64,000 bases of DNA, taken from Manis javanica (Eukaryota > Chordata > Mammalia > Pholidota > Manidae). Shown piece by piece: positions 46,511 to 58,859 of the stretch. The stretch lies in the NCBI RefSeq assembly GCF_040802235.1, contig NC_133156.1, forward strand, positions 27,547,343 to 27,611,342, given 5' to 3'. Made by a program: the position numbers and the translations under genes. The notes beneath the pieces are model-generated. The model was given only the letters and a program-made list of their open reading frames with translations. It did not search any database and was not told where the DNA came from. How positions within the stretch are numbered: the stretch's first letter is position 1; each line of letters opens with the position of its first letter.

Positions 46511-47784
46511 GGTGCCTGGGACCTGGCGTGGTCACACAGGGGTTCTTGGAGGTTCCAGACGAGGCCGTTTGGCACAGTGCAAAGACCCCTTCAGTCTGGC
46601 TCTGGCTCTGCCATGCCCTCTGTACCTTTGCCACGTCCCCCACCCCTGGGTCTTGGTGACCCCCAACCACACAATTACAGGGCTGGGCCTGCGGTCTCCA
46701 AATACCTTGCCAGCTCTGGATTGCCCATGAATCCTGGCATCCAGGATGCTGGAGATTTGAGCCTATTCCAAATGAACTTGATGAATCCAGCCTGCTCACA
46801 AAATCAGCCAAATCCCCTTCACATCACATCTATTTCTGCCTTGCTGGGTTTATAAATATGTGGGCCAGGGAACCAGCTTTAGCAGAACTGGAGAGAGGAG
46901 AGTCTGAAGTCATAACTATAAATACAGGGCCAAGGCTGGCTGGGGTTGTGAGGGCGCACGGCAGGGCCCAGGCCAGCCTGGAAAACCACATCTCAGGAGT
47001 CCTGCATGTAATCCAGTCTCCTCCTGAGAATGCAAGAAAACGGAGGTCTGGAGGGGCAGGGACTTATGTAAGGCCACACAGGCAGTAAGGGTCAGAGCAG
47101 GCGTGGGGCACAGGCTCCTGGCTCTGTGTAGGCTGCTCCCGTGCCACCTACCACGCACTCACTAGTCCCCCTTCATCCCATGCTGAAGGATCAGACTGGG
47201 AGAGCCCAGTTTGAACAACAGCATGATGCTATGATAAAAGTTTATAAAAATAAGCTTCTACTATAACATACTGTGTTTTGTCTATTGACTATATTGGGGC
47301 TCTCAAAAATGTCATTTGAGAATGAGTTTTATGACGAAAATTTCAGGAAATTGCTAACTACATCTACCTCCCACTCAGCAGGAGCCCCTGTTTGCCATGC
47401 AGAGTGGTCCAGCTGTGTACTGGAGCCCCCCCCAACCCCACTGACCCAACAATCAATTATGGAAATCTCTTCCCAGCTCTACATTCAGTAACATTACTTT
47501 GATAGCTTGAAAATGGCCTTGCTGGGAAGCATTATACCATGGAAATGGGCAGATGCTACAAACCAGGTTTTTTAAAATCTCTCCAGAGAGCCAGGTGTTA
47601 AACATTTATCAGCACAACACTGATTAAGACCATGCCTAGTGAATCCCTGTTTCCTGGCTTTCTGAACTTGGGCCAGTTATTTTACATCTCTGAGCCTCCA
47701 TTTTTCCATCTGTAAAGTGGGAACCATAACCACACCTACACCATAGCTACTATAAGGGCTAAATGAGCTTGCACCCCCAAGGGT

Positions 47785-47970
47785 TAGCCCAGCAATTGCC
47801 AAACCTGTCTCCATTTTACCGAGGATCTTTTACATGTTTCAAAGCCCTGGCCACACCCCAGACCCATTCAATCACACTGTCTGGAGGTAAGACCTGGACA
47901 CCAGTATATTTTGAAATTTTCCAGCAGTTCCAATGTGCAGAACAGGTTTTGGTTCTTTGCTAGCACTCAG
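47785..47970 (+). repeat. MER5-like hAT fossil
   Basis: 'ccaaacctgtctccatttta', 'gacctggacaccagtatatt' and 'agcagttccaatgtgcagaa' fit the order of MER5-type elements. Confidence 0.6.
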
Positions 47971-48573
47971 CAGCTGTCCAGGAACCATGGAGGGAGAGGA
48001 GGCAGTACAGACCCCTCCATTTAACTCATGGGGTTTCATGAAAACAATTCATGTTAAAAGAGTGGTAGGATTTATTTGTTTGTTCTGTTGGAAGCTCTGA
48101 GCTGCCTGAAGTGTGCAGGAGTGCTGCTTCCAAGGACCACAGAAGGGACCATTGCCTTCTCCCTTCCAGATGTGCTCCTGGAAACCCCTACACTCTCCAG
48201 AGCAGGTGGGCCACAGGCATATATACCCCAAGGAGGCCTCACTGCATGGTATTCAGCTGGCTGGCTGGGGAGGTGGAGAGGCCTCTGCCAGGCCCCTAAA
48301 GAGAGTCAGGTTGACTCTCCCTTACCCATAGGCCAAGGATCCATGGAGCTCAGTTTAGCCAGAGAGACCAAACTGCTGGCTTAGAGGACTCAGATTAAGA
48401 ATAGAGACATCAGTGCTTATGCCAAGAGCTTCAAGCCTCAGCCCATTCTCTCCCTGCACCATTACCAACAATAATCAGTGATAAAAACAATTACAGTAGT
48501 GGTTGATATTTATTGGATTCTTCCTATGTAATCAGATATACCACCTAAGTACCTTCACAGGTAGTCTAGTATA

Positions 48574-48763
48574 GAATTGCTCTATTCAATATAGTAGCCA
48601 CTAGCCACATGCACTACTGAGCACTTGAAAAGTGGCAAGTTCAAATTGAGGTGTGCTGTAAATAAAGAATACACACCAGATTTCAAAGACTTAGTGCCCA
48701 AAGAAGAATGTAAAACTTCTCAACTTTCTTTAAATTATTACATGTTAAAATGATGCTATTGGG
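48574..48763. repeat. Left half of a DNA-transposon-like fossil split by LINE-1
   Basis: AT-rich element with TAGTAGCCACTAGCCACATG near its left end. The complementary GTGGCTACTAG text lies in the right half at 51098-51230, as in a nonautonomous DNA element with inverted ends. The last 16 bases are the target duplication of the inserted LINE-1. Confidence 0.6.
48748..48763. repeat. LINE-1 target-site duplication, left copy
   Basis: AAATGATGCTATTGGG, identical to 51082-51097. The junction just before it reads TT|AAAA, the preferred nick site of the LINE-1 endonuclease. Confidence 0.93.
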
Positions 48764-51081
48764 GGCATAGAGGGCAAGTACCTCAACATAATAAAGGCCA
48801 TTTTTGATAAACCCACAGCTAATATCATACTGAACAGCGAGAGGCATAAAGCTTTTCCTCTGAGATCGGGAACAAGACAGGGATGCCCACTCTCCCCACT
48901 GTTATTCAACATAGTACTGGAGGTCCTAGCCACGGCAATCAGACAAAACAAAGAAATACAAGGAATCCAGATTGGTAAAGAAGAAGTTAAACTGTCACTA
49001 TTTGCAGATGACATGATATTGTACATAAAAAACCCTAAAGACTCCACTCCAAAACTACTAGAACTAATATCAGAATTCAGCAAAGTTGCAGGATACAAAA
49101 TTAACACACAGAAATCTGTAGCTTTCCTATACACTAACAATGAATTAATAGAAAGAGAAATCAGAAAGACAATTCGGTTCATAATAGCATCAAAAAGAAT
49201 AAAATACCTAGGAATAAACCTAACCAAGGAAGTGAAAGACCTATACCCTGAAAACTATAAGACATTCTTAAGAGAAATTAAAGAGGACACTAACAAATGG
49301 AAACTCATCCCATGCTACTGGCTAGGAAGAATTAATATAGTCAAAATGGCCATCCTGCCCAAAGCAATATACAGATTAGATGCAATCCCTATCAAATTAC
49401 CAACAGCATTCTTCAATGAACTGGAACAAATAGTTCAAAAACTCATATGGAAACACCAAAGACCCCGAATAGCTAAAGCAATCCTGAGAAGGAAGAATAA
49501 ACTTGGGGGGGATCTCACTCCCCAACTTCAAGCTCTACTACAAAGACACAGTAATCAAGACAATTTGGTACTGGCACAAGAACAGAGCCACAGACCAGTG
49601 GAACAGAATAGAGACTTCAAACATTAACCCAAACGTATATGGTCAACTAATATTCAATAAAGGGGCCATGGACATACAATGGGGAAATGACAGTCTCTTC
49701 AACAGTTGGTGCTGGCAAAACTGGACAGCTACATGTAAGAGAATGAAACTGGATCACTGTCTAACCCCATACACAAAAGTAAATTCAAAATGGATCAAAG
49801 ACTTGAACATAAGTCATGAAACCATAAACCTCTTAGAAAAAAACATAGGCAAAAATCTCTTAGACATAAACATGAGTGACCTCTTCTTGAACATATCTCC
49901 CCGGGCAAGGGAAACAAAAGCAAAAATGAACAAGTGGGACTATATCAAGCTGAAAAGCTTCTGTACAGCAAAGGACACCATGAATAGAACAAAAGGGTAT
50001 CCTACAGTATGGGAGAATATATTCATAAATGACAGATCCAATAAAGGGTTGACATCCAAAATACCTCACAAACAAACACCTCAATAAACAAAAAGCAGAT
50101 AATCCAATTAAAAAATGGGCAGAGGAGCTGAATAGACAGTTCTCTAAAGAAGAAATTCAGATGGCCAACAGGCACATGAAAAGATGCTCTACATCGCTTG
50201 TCATCAGAGAAATGCAAATTAAAACCACAATGAGATATCACCTCACACCAGTAAGGATGGCTACCATCCAAAAGACAAACAACAACAAATGTTGGCAAGG
50301 TTGTGGAGAAAGGGGAACCCTCCTACACTGCTGGTGGGAATATAAATTAGTTCAACCACTGTGGAAAGCAGTATGGAGGTTCCTCAGAATGCTCAAAATA
50401 GAAATACCATTTGGCCCAGGAATTCCACTTCTAGGAATTTACCCCAAGAATGCAGCACTCCAGTTTGAAAAAGACAGATGCACCCCTATGTTTATTGCTG
50501 CACTATTTACAATAGCCAAGATATGGAAGCAACTTAAATGTCCATCAGTAGATCAATGGATAAAGAAGATGTGGCACATATAAGCAATGGAATATTACTC
50601 AGCTATAAGGAAAAAACAGATCCTACCATTTGCAACAACATGGATGGAGCTAGAGGGTATTTTGCTCAGCGAAATAAGCCAGGCAGAGAAAGACAAGTAC
50701 CAAATGATTTCACTCATATGTGGAGTATAAGAACAAAGGAAAACTGAAGGAACAAAACAGCAGCAGAATCACAGAACCCAAGAATGGACTCACAGTTACC
50801 AAAGGGAAAGGGACTGGGGACGATGGGTGGGAAGGGAGGGATAAGGGCAGGAAAAAAGAAAGGGGGCATTACGATCAGGATGTATAGTTGGGGGGAGGGC
50901 ACGGGGAGGGCTGTGCAACACAGAGAAGACAAGTAGTGATTTTACAGCATCTTACTACGTTGATGGACAGTGACTGTGAAGGGGTATGTGGGGGGGACTT
51001 GGTGAAGGGGGGAGCCTAGTAAACATAATGACCTTCATGTAATTGTAGATTAATGATACCAAAATTTAAAAAAATTTTTTT
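48764..51081 (+). mobile_element. LINE-1 retrotransposon, 5' truncated
   Basis: About 2.3 kb, comprising the 3' half of ORF2 (from within the reverse transcriptase domain), a 3'UTR with a G-rich tract (about 50890-50910) and an A-rich end. The first part of the element, including ORF1 and the endonuclease, is absent. Flanked by a perfect 16-bp duplication. Antisense to SYNPO. The 3'UTR (about 50760-51070) does not resemble the human L1PA 3'UTR. The perfect duplication suggests moderate youth, the frameshifts inactivity. Confidence 0.96.
48990..50583 (+). pseudogene. Broken LINE-1 ORF2 fragment (reverse transcriptase and C-terminal domain)
   Basis: Three overlapping frames carry ORF2 sequence. 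The FADD catalytic motif of the reverse transcriptase is at 49001-49012. The frame changes near 49503-49510, at a run of G, and again between about 50040 and 50160. The cysteine-rich C-terminal segment ([17 protein letters not shown], about 50310-50365) and IKKMWHI end the coding homology. The frameshifts and the truncation mean no functional protein. Confidence 0.93.
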
Positions 51082-51097
51082 AAATGATGCTATTGGG
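51082..51097. repeat. LINE-1 target-site duplication, right copy
   Basis: AAATGATGCTATTGGG, a perfect copy of 48748-48763. Confidence 0.93.
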
Positions 51098-51230
51098 ACT
51101 TAAATAAATATATTATTAAAATAAATATCACAAGTTTCTTTTTTCCACCTTTTAAAAAACATTTTTGTGTGGCTACTAGAAAATTTAAATTACATATGTG
51201 CTCACATTGATTTTCATGGCCAGCACTGGC
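51098..51230. repeat. Right half of the split DNA-transposon-like fossil
   Basis: Continues the AT-rich element interrupted by LINE-1. Ends with TGTGTGGCTACTAG, AAATTTAAATTACATATGTG and a terminal stretch that is roughly complementary to the left end. Confidence 0.6.
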
Positions 51231-51239
51231 ATAGAGGTC

Positions 51240-51450
51240 AGAGGGTATGCTCCTTGGTGCCACACTCAGGGCACCAAATTGCATTCTGTGTTTGTCATTT
51301 GCCAGCTACCAACCTTGGGCAAGTTATACAACTCTGGGCCTCAGTTTCCTGATCTGTCAAACTAGGATAATTATAGTCCCTCCCTCTCATGGCTTTGGTG
51401 TGGATTTAGCGTGCTCAGCACAGAGAAAGCATTCCGTAAAGATCAGCTAT
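51240..51450 (+). repeat. MIR SINE
   Basis: 'accttgggcaagttatacaa', 'ctctgggcctcagtttcctg', 'atctgtcaaactaggataat' are clear MIR core text. Confidence 0.88.
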
Positions 51451-54044
51451 CGGGGCGCTTAGCAGCAGGCTCAGTGATTTCCTTGGATTATCTCATGCCT
51501 CAGTAGGTGCTCAGCTCCCTGTTGCTGGTGGTGAACAAGCACAGCCTCAGAAACTCATTGGCAGGCTGCTTTAGAGGGAGTCCAAAAATTGAATGGGTGG
51601 GGGAGGCATTGGATGAAATGGTTTTTGAAGATGGCTTGGCTCCTGGCATTGACACAATGTTATGCTGCTGTCTGTCCCTTCTTGGTGTTCTCCACTAATC
51701 CTCTCTTCCCCACCATATCCTTCTTTCCTTCCCCAAATTTTCATTCAACCCAACTAAATATGATAAACACTTAAAGGTGCCACAGGGGGCCAGTGTCATA
51801 CAGGAGAGATGAAGGGGAGAGAACAAAGTGCAAGCAGGCGTGCCTCCTGCCTTCAAGGAGTCTAGGGTGGGCAGAAGGGCATGAGATGGTGTTAAGTATC
51901 TATAATACAAGGTGGGAGGTGACAAGGGCCAGGAGGAGCTGCTTGACCTGTCTGGGCCTCAAGTTGTCCACCTGCAAAACTGGGCCATTGATAGCACTGA
52001 CTCCTAGGCATTGGTGTGAGGATGAGATGGGATGATTGGGAGACACAGTCAGCACCAAGCACACAGACAAGCTCAGGAAGTGTTGCTCATTAGTCCATTT
52101 CCATCGTGTCAGTTCTGTTCACCTTTCATTCACTCAGCAAGCAGCTTTTGAACACACACTGTGAGCCAGGACGGCTCTGGGAAGTGGGAGCACAGAGAAA
52201 ACAAGCCACTCTCCTGGAAAATGCTGTAAATAGGGCATGGTGAGACAGGGAAGACAGAGAATGGGATAGTAGACAAATAAATAAACTAGGTGATTTCAGA
52301 ACCCTGTAGGTGACAGTGGAAGGAGGTTCACCCCCTTCTCCAGAGCAACAGCTACTGCATCCCCAGGACCTAGTGCAAAGCCTGGCACCTCGTAGGTGCT
52401 CAGTAAATACATGTCGACCACATCTCAAGCGAGAGACATGATGAGGTGTAGAAGAGTAGGACTAATTCTGTCTGGAGACTTTCTCTGATTGGGGGAATCA
52501 GACTATAGTCCATTAATGACCTGGCAGGCAGGGAAGGCAGAAGCCTAAGCTAGAATTATGACCTGCTACCTTCTATGATCTATTGACTTCAGGAAAGCCC
52601 TTTCTCCAAAATTGCCTCTGTTTATCCCTTCATGAAGTGAAGGAGGTAGGCAAGGTCCTCACCAAGGGCTCCTCTGACTCTGATCAGTCTGCAGATCTCC
52701 CCTGTCTGAGACTGTGTCCTGGTCCTAATGGGCAGTGGGGTGGGGGTGGGAATTGAGGCCATACAGAGACCCAGGCCAGAGAAACATGCCCAGGCCTCTC
52801 TGGGGACCCATCATCTTCAGCACCACTGTGGGGGGAGCCAAGTCAGGAGATGCTGGCTCAGGGTGGCCAAATGCTGGGACTGGGAGGAAACTAAAGCCCC
52901 ATCCAATTCTGAGATTCCCTTTCACTCAGGGCTCCCAACCTTGGCTTGTACGTCTTAGTTGCGCTTTCCCCAGCCGTAGCTCCTTCATTCCATCTTCAGT
53001 ATCCCTTGTCTACAGAGGTGAAATCTCCCTCCTGGTAGCTCCCCCTACCAACCACACGGGTCTTAATCCCCTCATCTGAATATGTTCAGAGTAAGTTCAG
53101 CCTTCTTTCTACTCCCTCCCTCAAGGTAACCCTCAGTCCCTTCTACTATTCAATGCAGGAGTTTCCTGACCCCTTCCTGTCCTCTTTGCCCTCCTACACT
53201 GTCAGCCCAGTTTGTCAGATTCTCAGAAGTGACCTGTCCACAACATTCCAGGAAAACCACACCAGCACAGACTATGGCAAGATGATCACCTCCCTCGGTA
53301 GGCATTCAATCTTTATTAATGCAGCCCACCATCAGATTAGTTTTTCCCCCCTTTCTTTCAACAGCTATATTTCTGCTGGATTGTATTGCCCTTATGGCTC
53401 ACAAAGACTTCACTATCCAATTGCTACTTTTGTGCCACATCTCCCACATCCTGTACTGGTGCAGTTGGCATTCTGAGCCCAGTGGAGGATTCGGATACAT
53501 ATTTTAGTTAGTTTGGCCCTTTACTGGAAAGGACTCTGAGTGAGTGGTAGAGACAAGATAAAAGAAAATAATAACACCATCACCTCCCCCACCCACATAC
53601 ACAGGGTGGAAAAAATATCTGAAGGGAAACATGTTTTGTCAACAGTTATCCAAAGCTATTATTAAGGAAACTCAGGACACACTTGTTGAGTCAATGGCTG
53701 ATTGGATGAACAAGGTGGGGGTGTGAGATACTCAACACACGGGGTCTAGGGATAGAGGTGCAGTCTCAGAGCTATGGCAGAAGCTGCTGCAGGCGGAGCT
53801 TGGAGGCCACTGAGCCTAACTGCACAGAGGCTGTGGGTTGCCCTCCCCGACCCCTGGCCCCTCCTCCCCACTGAAGCCTGGGTTCAGCAACCACTGAGAC
53901 CTCCTGCCCTGCTCCTCCCATTCTCTGGGACGCAGGCAGTTCACTTCCCTTCCCTGGACCTGAGAAAAGGGCAAGATCACGTTGCTGCATCTCACTGCAT
54001 GGACAGTGGGGGTGAACGCGTGGGGTCCCTCAGAGACAGTGTGG

Positions 54045-54240
54045 GGCAGTGGTCAGCCAGCAGACTCCGTGCACGGGAGCCTGCTTTGCAGCGGCTTTGG
54101 ACCAACTGAATACCCCTGGGTGAGTTATTTCATCTCCCTGAGCCTCTTCCCATCTGCAAATCAGGGCTAGTTATGGGCGCCCGCCCCTTAAGGTTGTGGT
54201 GAGGATTAAACAAGTTCATGTAAGTAAAGGGCTTAGAGCT
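54045..54240 (+). repeat. MIR SINE
   Basis: 'gagttatttcatctccctga', 'gcctcttcccatctgcaaat', 'tgtggtgaggattaaacaag', 'aagtaaagggcttagag' match the plus-strand MIR. Confidence 0.85.
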
Positions 54241-54409
54241 CAACTGTAAGGGCCTGGGAGGTGTGACTGCGATTGCAGCAAGAGGTGAGCTGGTGTGTGC
54301 CCGGAGCCAGAACAGAGCGCTGAGCTGTTACAAGGAGCTCCGGACACCCTCCATCTCAGCACCTGCCCTCCAGCTTGGAGCTTCTGTGCTGTGTGCCTGT
54401 GAGTGTCTT

Positions 54410-54556
54410 GTATGTATACATATGTGTGTGTGTGTGTGTGTGTGCAGGTGGTCTGTGTGTGACTATGTGAATGTGTGTATCTATGTGTGTATGTGAGCAG
54501 GTTTGTGCCTGTGCCTGTGTGTGTGTGTGCATATGTGTGCATGTGTGCACACATGC
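54410..54556. repeat. GT-rich low-complexity region
   Basis: Interrupted TG/TATG words, including a pure (TG) run near 54423-54444. Confidence 0.85.
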
Positions 54557-55159
54557 TTGGGGCAAGGGCTGCTAGAGTCTGAATTCAGAGCTGCTGGGAG
54601 TGGCCCAGCCCAGGAGGTGGCTCAGCCAAACCAAACAATCCCTGCATTTCGAGCTCCAGGCTTTTCTCTGACTGTTTGCTTTCTTTCTCTCCTTTCCGGT
54701 TCCCCTTTAACTGGTTCCTGCTTCCAGTGAGCACAGCTGGGAGGGAGGCCCTGGCAGGGTAGGTACAGGGCCCTTCCCTTCCCTCTCTCCACAGGGTTTC
54801 GCACCCTCTGGCCTCCACCCCTTTGGTCCCAGCCTCACTGCCAGGGCCACAGAGGCCCCTTCCCTCTCTGAGCCTGTTTCCTGGTTCCCGCTCCCTCGGG
54901 TAGGAGACCATCCCACTATGCCCACCCACCTGACCCAGGGACTGGGGCACAGCATTACTCCAGGTGTTTTTGCTAGTGCTTATGGCACGATCTGAAGGCA
55001 GTTTATGGGGAGAAGCTCCCCTGGGGGCCTCTCTGGCTGCCTGGCCTTACTACCTACAAAGGCTTGGACTCGACTGGGGAGTAGAGGGACTATGTTAGGG
55101 GAGCATTTTGAGGGGCAAGCGTCCCTGGGGTCAGCCTCAGGCCTACAGGTCCCCATTCA

Positions 55160-55360
55160 GCTAGTGTAATGTTTGTTGAGCTCCTAGCACGTGCCAGGAG
55201 CTTTAGCCTGGCTCATGTGTCTTCCACAAATGCTCTATGAGGTAGGTCTTCTCCCAGTCCCAGTTTTACAGGGGAAGAAACTGAGGCTTAGAGCAGGTAA
55301 GCAACCTGCTCTTCAAGTTACAGAGCCAGTGGGGCCAGGGCTGGTCCTGGAACTCAGGCC
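55160..55360 (-). repeat. MIR SINE
   Basis: 'gttgagctcctagcacgtgc', 'caggggaagaaactgaggct', 'ttacagagccagtggggcca' follow reverse MIR order. Confidence 0.8.
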
Positions 55361-58332
55361 TGGGGAGGAGCTGGGGTTCTTCCCTAGGGCACGTCACTCA
55401 GTGTCCTGTCCCCCCAGGGTAAAGTGGCGGTGACACTCTCTCCTTAAGTCAGCAAGTGATTGACAGGCCTGGCACCTTTGAGCTACTATTTACCAGGTGC
55501 CAGATGCAACGTGTGCCGGGACTTCTGTACCAATCTCTCATGAATCTTCACAACAACCCCTTTTACAGATTAGGAAAGTAGAGTTGAGGGAGCTGCTGCA
55601 GCCTGGCAAGGTCCCAAAGCCAGAGCAGGAGCAGAGTGAAGGTCCACCTGACCTCTTTTCTTCCTTTTCTTTTCCTCTAACCCAATAGCAAACTTCAGTT
55701 TGCCTTTGCCTGAAGTCAATAATGTCACAAACTGACCTGGGTGTGGCTCTATAGGTAAACTGCTTTGTCCCCGCCCCACACTCTGCCTCCAGCAAACCCA
55801 GGGAAAAGAAACCAAGGTAAAATCTAAGCCCAAGGTGTCACTGTGGGTCGGTGAGCTCAGTTTAACTGGAATCCTCTCCCTCCATCTGAACCCACTGCTT
55901 AGCCCAGCAGGAGTGACGTATTTAATTGGGCCATGGTCATATGAGCAGTCTCATTTTCCAAATGAGAATGATCATTTAGGAAGAGGCAGCTCTCCACTAA
56001 GAGGGGCCACCCCCCACTCCCTGCTCAGGCAGGTCTCTCTACAGTGACGCCCAGAGGGCTGTGCAGTGCACCCTAAAGCACGGCTCTTCCTGCCCTTGGC
56101 CGTGGGGGTGGCTGCCAGTAGTTCTGCAGGACCCACAAGGCCACTGAAGAGCAGTTAGAATACGGAAAGTTCTGCCAGCAGGGGCTGTGCCCTTGATCCT
56201 GGCCAGCTGCTTCCCCAGGAGTTGATGCAGCTGGTTCAGGCACCAAGGGAACCTGGACTCAGGAGTGTGGATGATCCGTGTAGGATATCCCTGCTCTCCG
56301 GAGCCCCACAGCAAACCCACGCGGTTCTGCCCCCACTGAGAAGGTACCCTTCAAGAGGAACAAGAAACCCCTAGAAGCAGGTGGGTGTTGCTCCATTCCT
56401 AGGACAGAGCTGGAGAATTACTTTGGCCTCACTAAGCACAATGCCTCCTGGGGTTGGTGGGTCACTGAGGCCCCAAGAGGGCAAGAAGCTTGCCCTGAGC
56501 TCCCTCCTTGGCACCTGCTGCCTCCCCAGTAAGGGGTCATGAATTCACCCCCACCCATGGCTACAGTCCTCATACGTGAGCCGAAGTGTGGTGCCCTCTG
56601 CTTGTAGCAGGACAAGAAAGAAAGGACAGTCGGGGAAGCTGCACCTTCTGCAGCAGGACAGGACAGGGTCGCACTGGCCTGGATAGTCAGGGATGAAACA
56701 AGTCACCAGTGACAATCATGGATAAACCATCATCGCCACGAGTAACAATAACAGCAACAGCAAGCCATTCAGTAAGGAGGGGGCAGGAGGGGACACCTCA
56801 GTGACACCAGCTCTACCCAGTCCAGCCTGGAGAAGTGACAGAGGGTTCTGCCGAGGGACTCCCCTCACCCCCACTCACCTCATTGACACTGAAAACAGCC
56901 AGTGGCTGGGGAGCCAGGGCTGAATGGCAGGAAAGGCTGAAGCCAGGGTGGACCCTGCCTGCTCACCCAATGTGGTGATTCAAAGCAAGGCTGAAGCTTA
57001 ACAAAGTGCTTGAAAATGTCAGTCAAAGAACAATCTCTTTCCCAAGTCCCTGCCTTTGACCTTGGGCACCAGCCCCAACCTTGGAATGGGCTGTGATCTT
57101 TTTTCCAGCTCTGCCCATTCCATGCCCAGCCCCTTCCCACACAGCACACGCATGCTCACACACACACACAGTGTGAAAACTGGGCTTTTAATTCTTATCA
57201 TGGAATTTTAGGATTGCTAATTGCTAATTTGTGGGTACCAAAAGATGGTCTACACAGCAGGACACATCTCTGGGTGCTAGACAGCCAGAACTAACACTCT
57301 TATGAGCATTTAAAATGGGACAAGCATGAAGAAAGCCTGTTGCCAAAATGCACAGGACCCTAGAGATCTAGCGGTCCTCAGTCTTCATTCATTTGGGTAC
57401 TTCACTAAATACACTCGCTGGTTTGATTTGCTTTTATGTATTTTCCCCTAATGTAGATGAAAATAACATGCAATCCTTGTTAAAATGAAAACTGGCCGTT
57501 CATGTGGCACCATCTCTGGCTATGTGGCCAGAGCAGCATACACCAAACTGGGAAATCCTGTATTTGCCCAGCCTTGTCAATGTAGGGTTGGGAAACTGAG
57601 GCCTGGAGAAGAGAAGAGACCTGTCCAACATTCATAGCAAGGCGGTGGCGGGCACCCCCGGAACCCAGAGTCTGGCTCCCTGCAAGTCTTTCTCCTTAGG
57701 AAGAGAAGACCCAAGACTCAGGTTGCCCGGGCCCCCAAGAGCCCCCATTTGCCACAGCATCTTGTACAGGCCCAGCCTATGTCCTCGGACCCCTCCAGTA
57801 TCTGGGTAGTCCCTACCACTGTCTCCCTGATACTGTGGAAAAGCTGCCCCCAGTCTTGGGCTTGGTTTTCTCACCTTCCAGGGCTACAGTGAAGACGCCA
57901 TGCTTCTGGAGGTGAGCACCCTGAAAAAGATGCAAACAAACGTGGGGGAAGAGACTGTTAGGGCCCCTCGCTCTGTGCCTCAGCCTTTCTCTCTGGGAAA
58001 CAGGGAGAGGCTGTGCAGGTTGGACGGAGAGGAAAGAAGGAGGGTGGGGCCCGCTGGGAGTCCCAGCACAGAAGGACTGCCATCAGCTCAGCTGGGGGGT
58101 CTCCTCGCCCCAGAGGGCCCTTCCAGGAGGCGGCCAGCAGGCCCCCCGGCTGTGGGTGGTGGACTGCAGCTGGTCCGGGGCTTAGGCCCTGGAGGCCAAG
58201 AGGGTGGACACTCCACTGACCTGCCGGCACACTTATCCCCCACCACACACACACTCATCCATGCAGCATGCACACACACACAGCTCAGACCTGCACTCAC
58301 TCCTTGGCACACTCCCACTTGTACAGATGCGA

Positions 58333-58409
58333 GTGACCCCGATCCTTCCCACCACAGGGCACACAGTGGGGGTGACACCAATCCTCCCCACCGCAGGGCA
58401 CACAGTGGG
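58333..58409. repeat. 39-bp tandem duplication
   Basis: 58333-58370 and 58372-58409 are related copies (38 bases each, period 39). Both end GGGCACACAGTGGG, with a few substitutions in the middle. Confidence 0.9.
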
Positions 58410-58681
58410 GCCAGCCTGTACCTTTCCTCCCCCAAGTCCCAAGCCCCAGGCTTGGCGGCATCTCTGTCCCGCTGCCTAAGAGACACATGTGCTTTCAGTT
58501 AGCAGTAGAGCGGGCATTTCCTTCCCAGACAGCCAGGCCCTGCCAGGGCCCCGGTTCCGCAGGCGTCCTTAGGAAGGGGCACCTCACCCCCCACTCCCCC
58601 GCTGGCATCCTGGGGACCCCAAAAGCCCCTCTCTCCTTTGGAAGACCCTGGTCCTCTCCTCTACCGAGGTCCCCCTCTCAC

Positions 58682-58840
58682 CTGGAGCCAGAATCCGCAC
58701 CCACTCATGCAGGGACTGGCTGTGCCCTCGCCTCCGGACCCTGACGGCTGCCCGCCTGCCTCCCCACTCTCCTTCTGACTGGAGCAGGCTGGGCGGGATG
58801 GGAGGAGGGCAGGGTGTCAGGGGGGCGGGAGGGAGGGGAA
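58682..58840 (-). other. SYNPO: Candidate upstream SYNPO first exon (5'UTR)
   Basis: On the minus strand a GC-rich stretch ends in GGCTCCAG|GTGAGAG, a strong donor (exon base 58682, GT 58681-58680). About 180 bases upstream is an AT-rich block with a TATA-like TTATTAAAG (58869-58861). From here to the predicted poly(A) site the gene would span about 55 kb, close to the roughly 58 kb I recall for human SYNPO. It would splice to the acceptor at 39774. Inference from signals and spacing; no transcript evidence. Confidence 0.4.
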
Positions 58841-58859
58841 GGGGCGTGTGGAAATGAAA

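Larger units (their letters stand above)
39773..48573 (-). other. SYNPO: Probable SYNPO first intron, 3' part
   Basis: Noncoding. MIRs at about 40270-40450, 41640-41760, 42325-42490, 43130-43295, 44230-44515, 46296-46510, 46990-47110 and 47640-47770; a MER5-like piece at 47785-47970; old repeats at 40478-40700, 43860-44130 and 45548-45800. The AT-rich stretch 45840-46250 has nothing I recognise. No coding exon is seen. Confidence 0.6.
51231..58681 (-). other. SYNPO: Probable SYNPO first intron, 5' part
   Basis: Noncoding. MIRs at about 51240-51450, 54045-54240, 55160-55360, 55470-55640 and 57560-57690; an old repeat at 52100-52350; GT-rich text at 54410-54556; a 39-bp tandem duplication at 58333-58409. 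The stretches 52400-53750 and 56040-57150 show nothing I can name. Confidence 0.55.

Noticed and set aside
48745-49227. 160-codon minus-strand frame
   Set aside because: Antisense shadow of LINE-1 ORF2.
54240-54565. Histidine/threonine-rich minus-strand frames
   Set aside because: Translation of a degenerate GT-rich simple-sequence region.
57900-58502. 200-codon plus-strand frame
   Set aside because: Proline/serine/histidine-rich with tandem-repeat content, no family similarity and no splice context.
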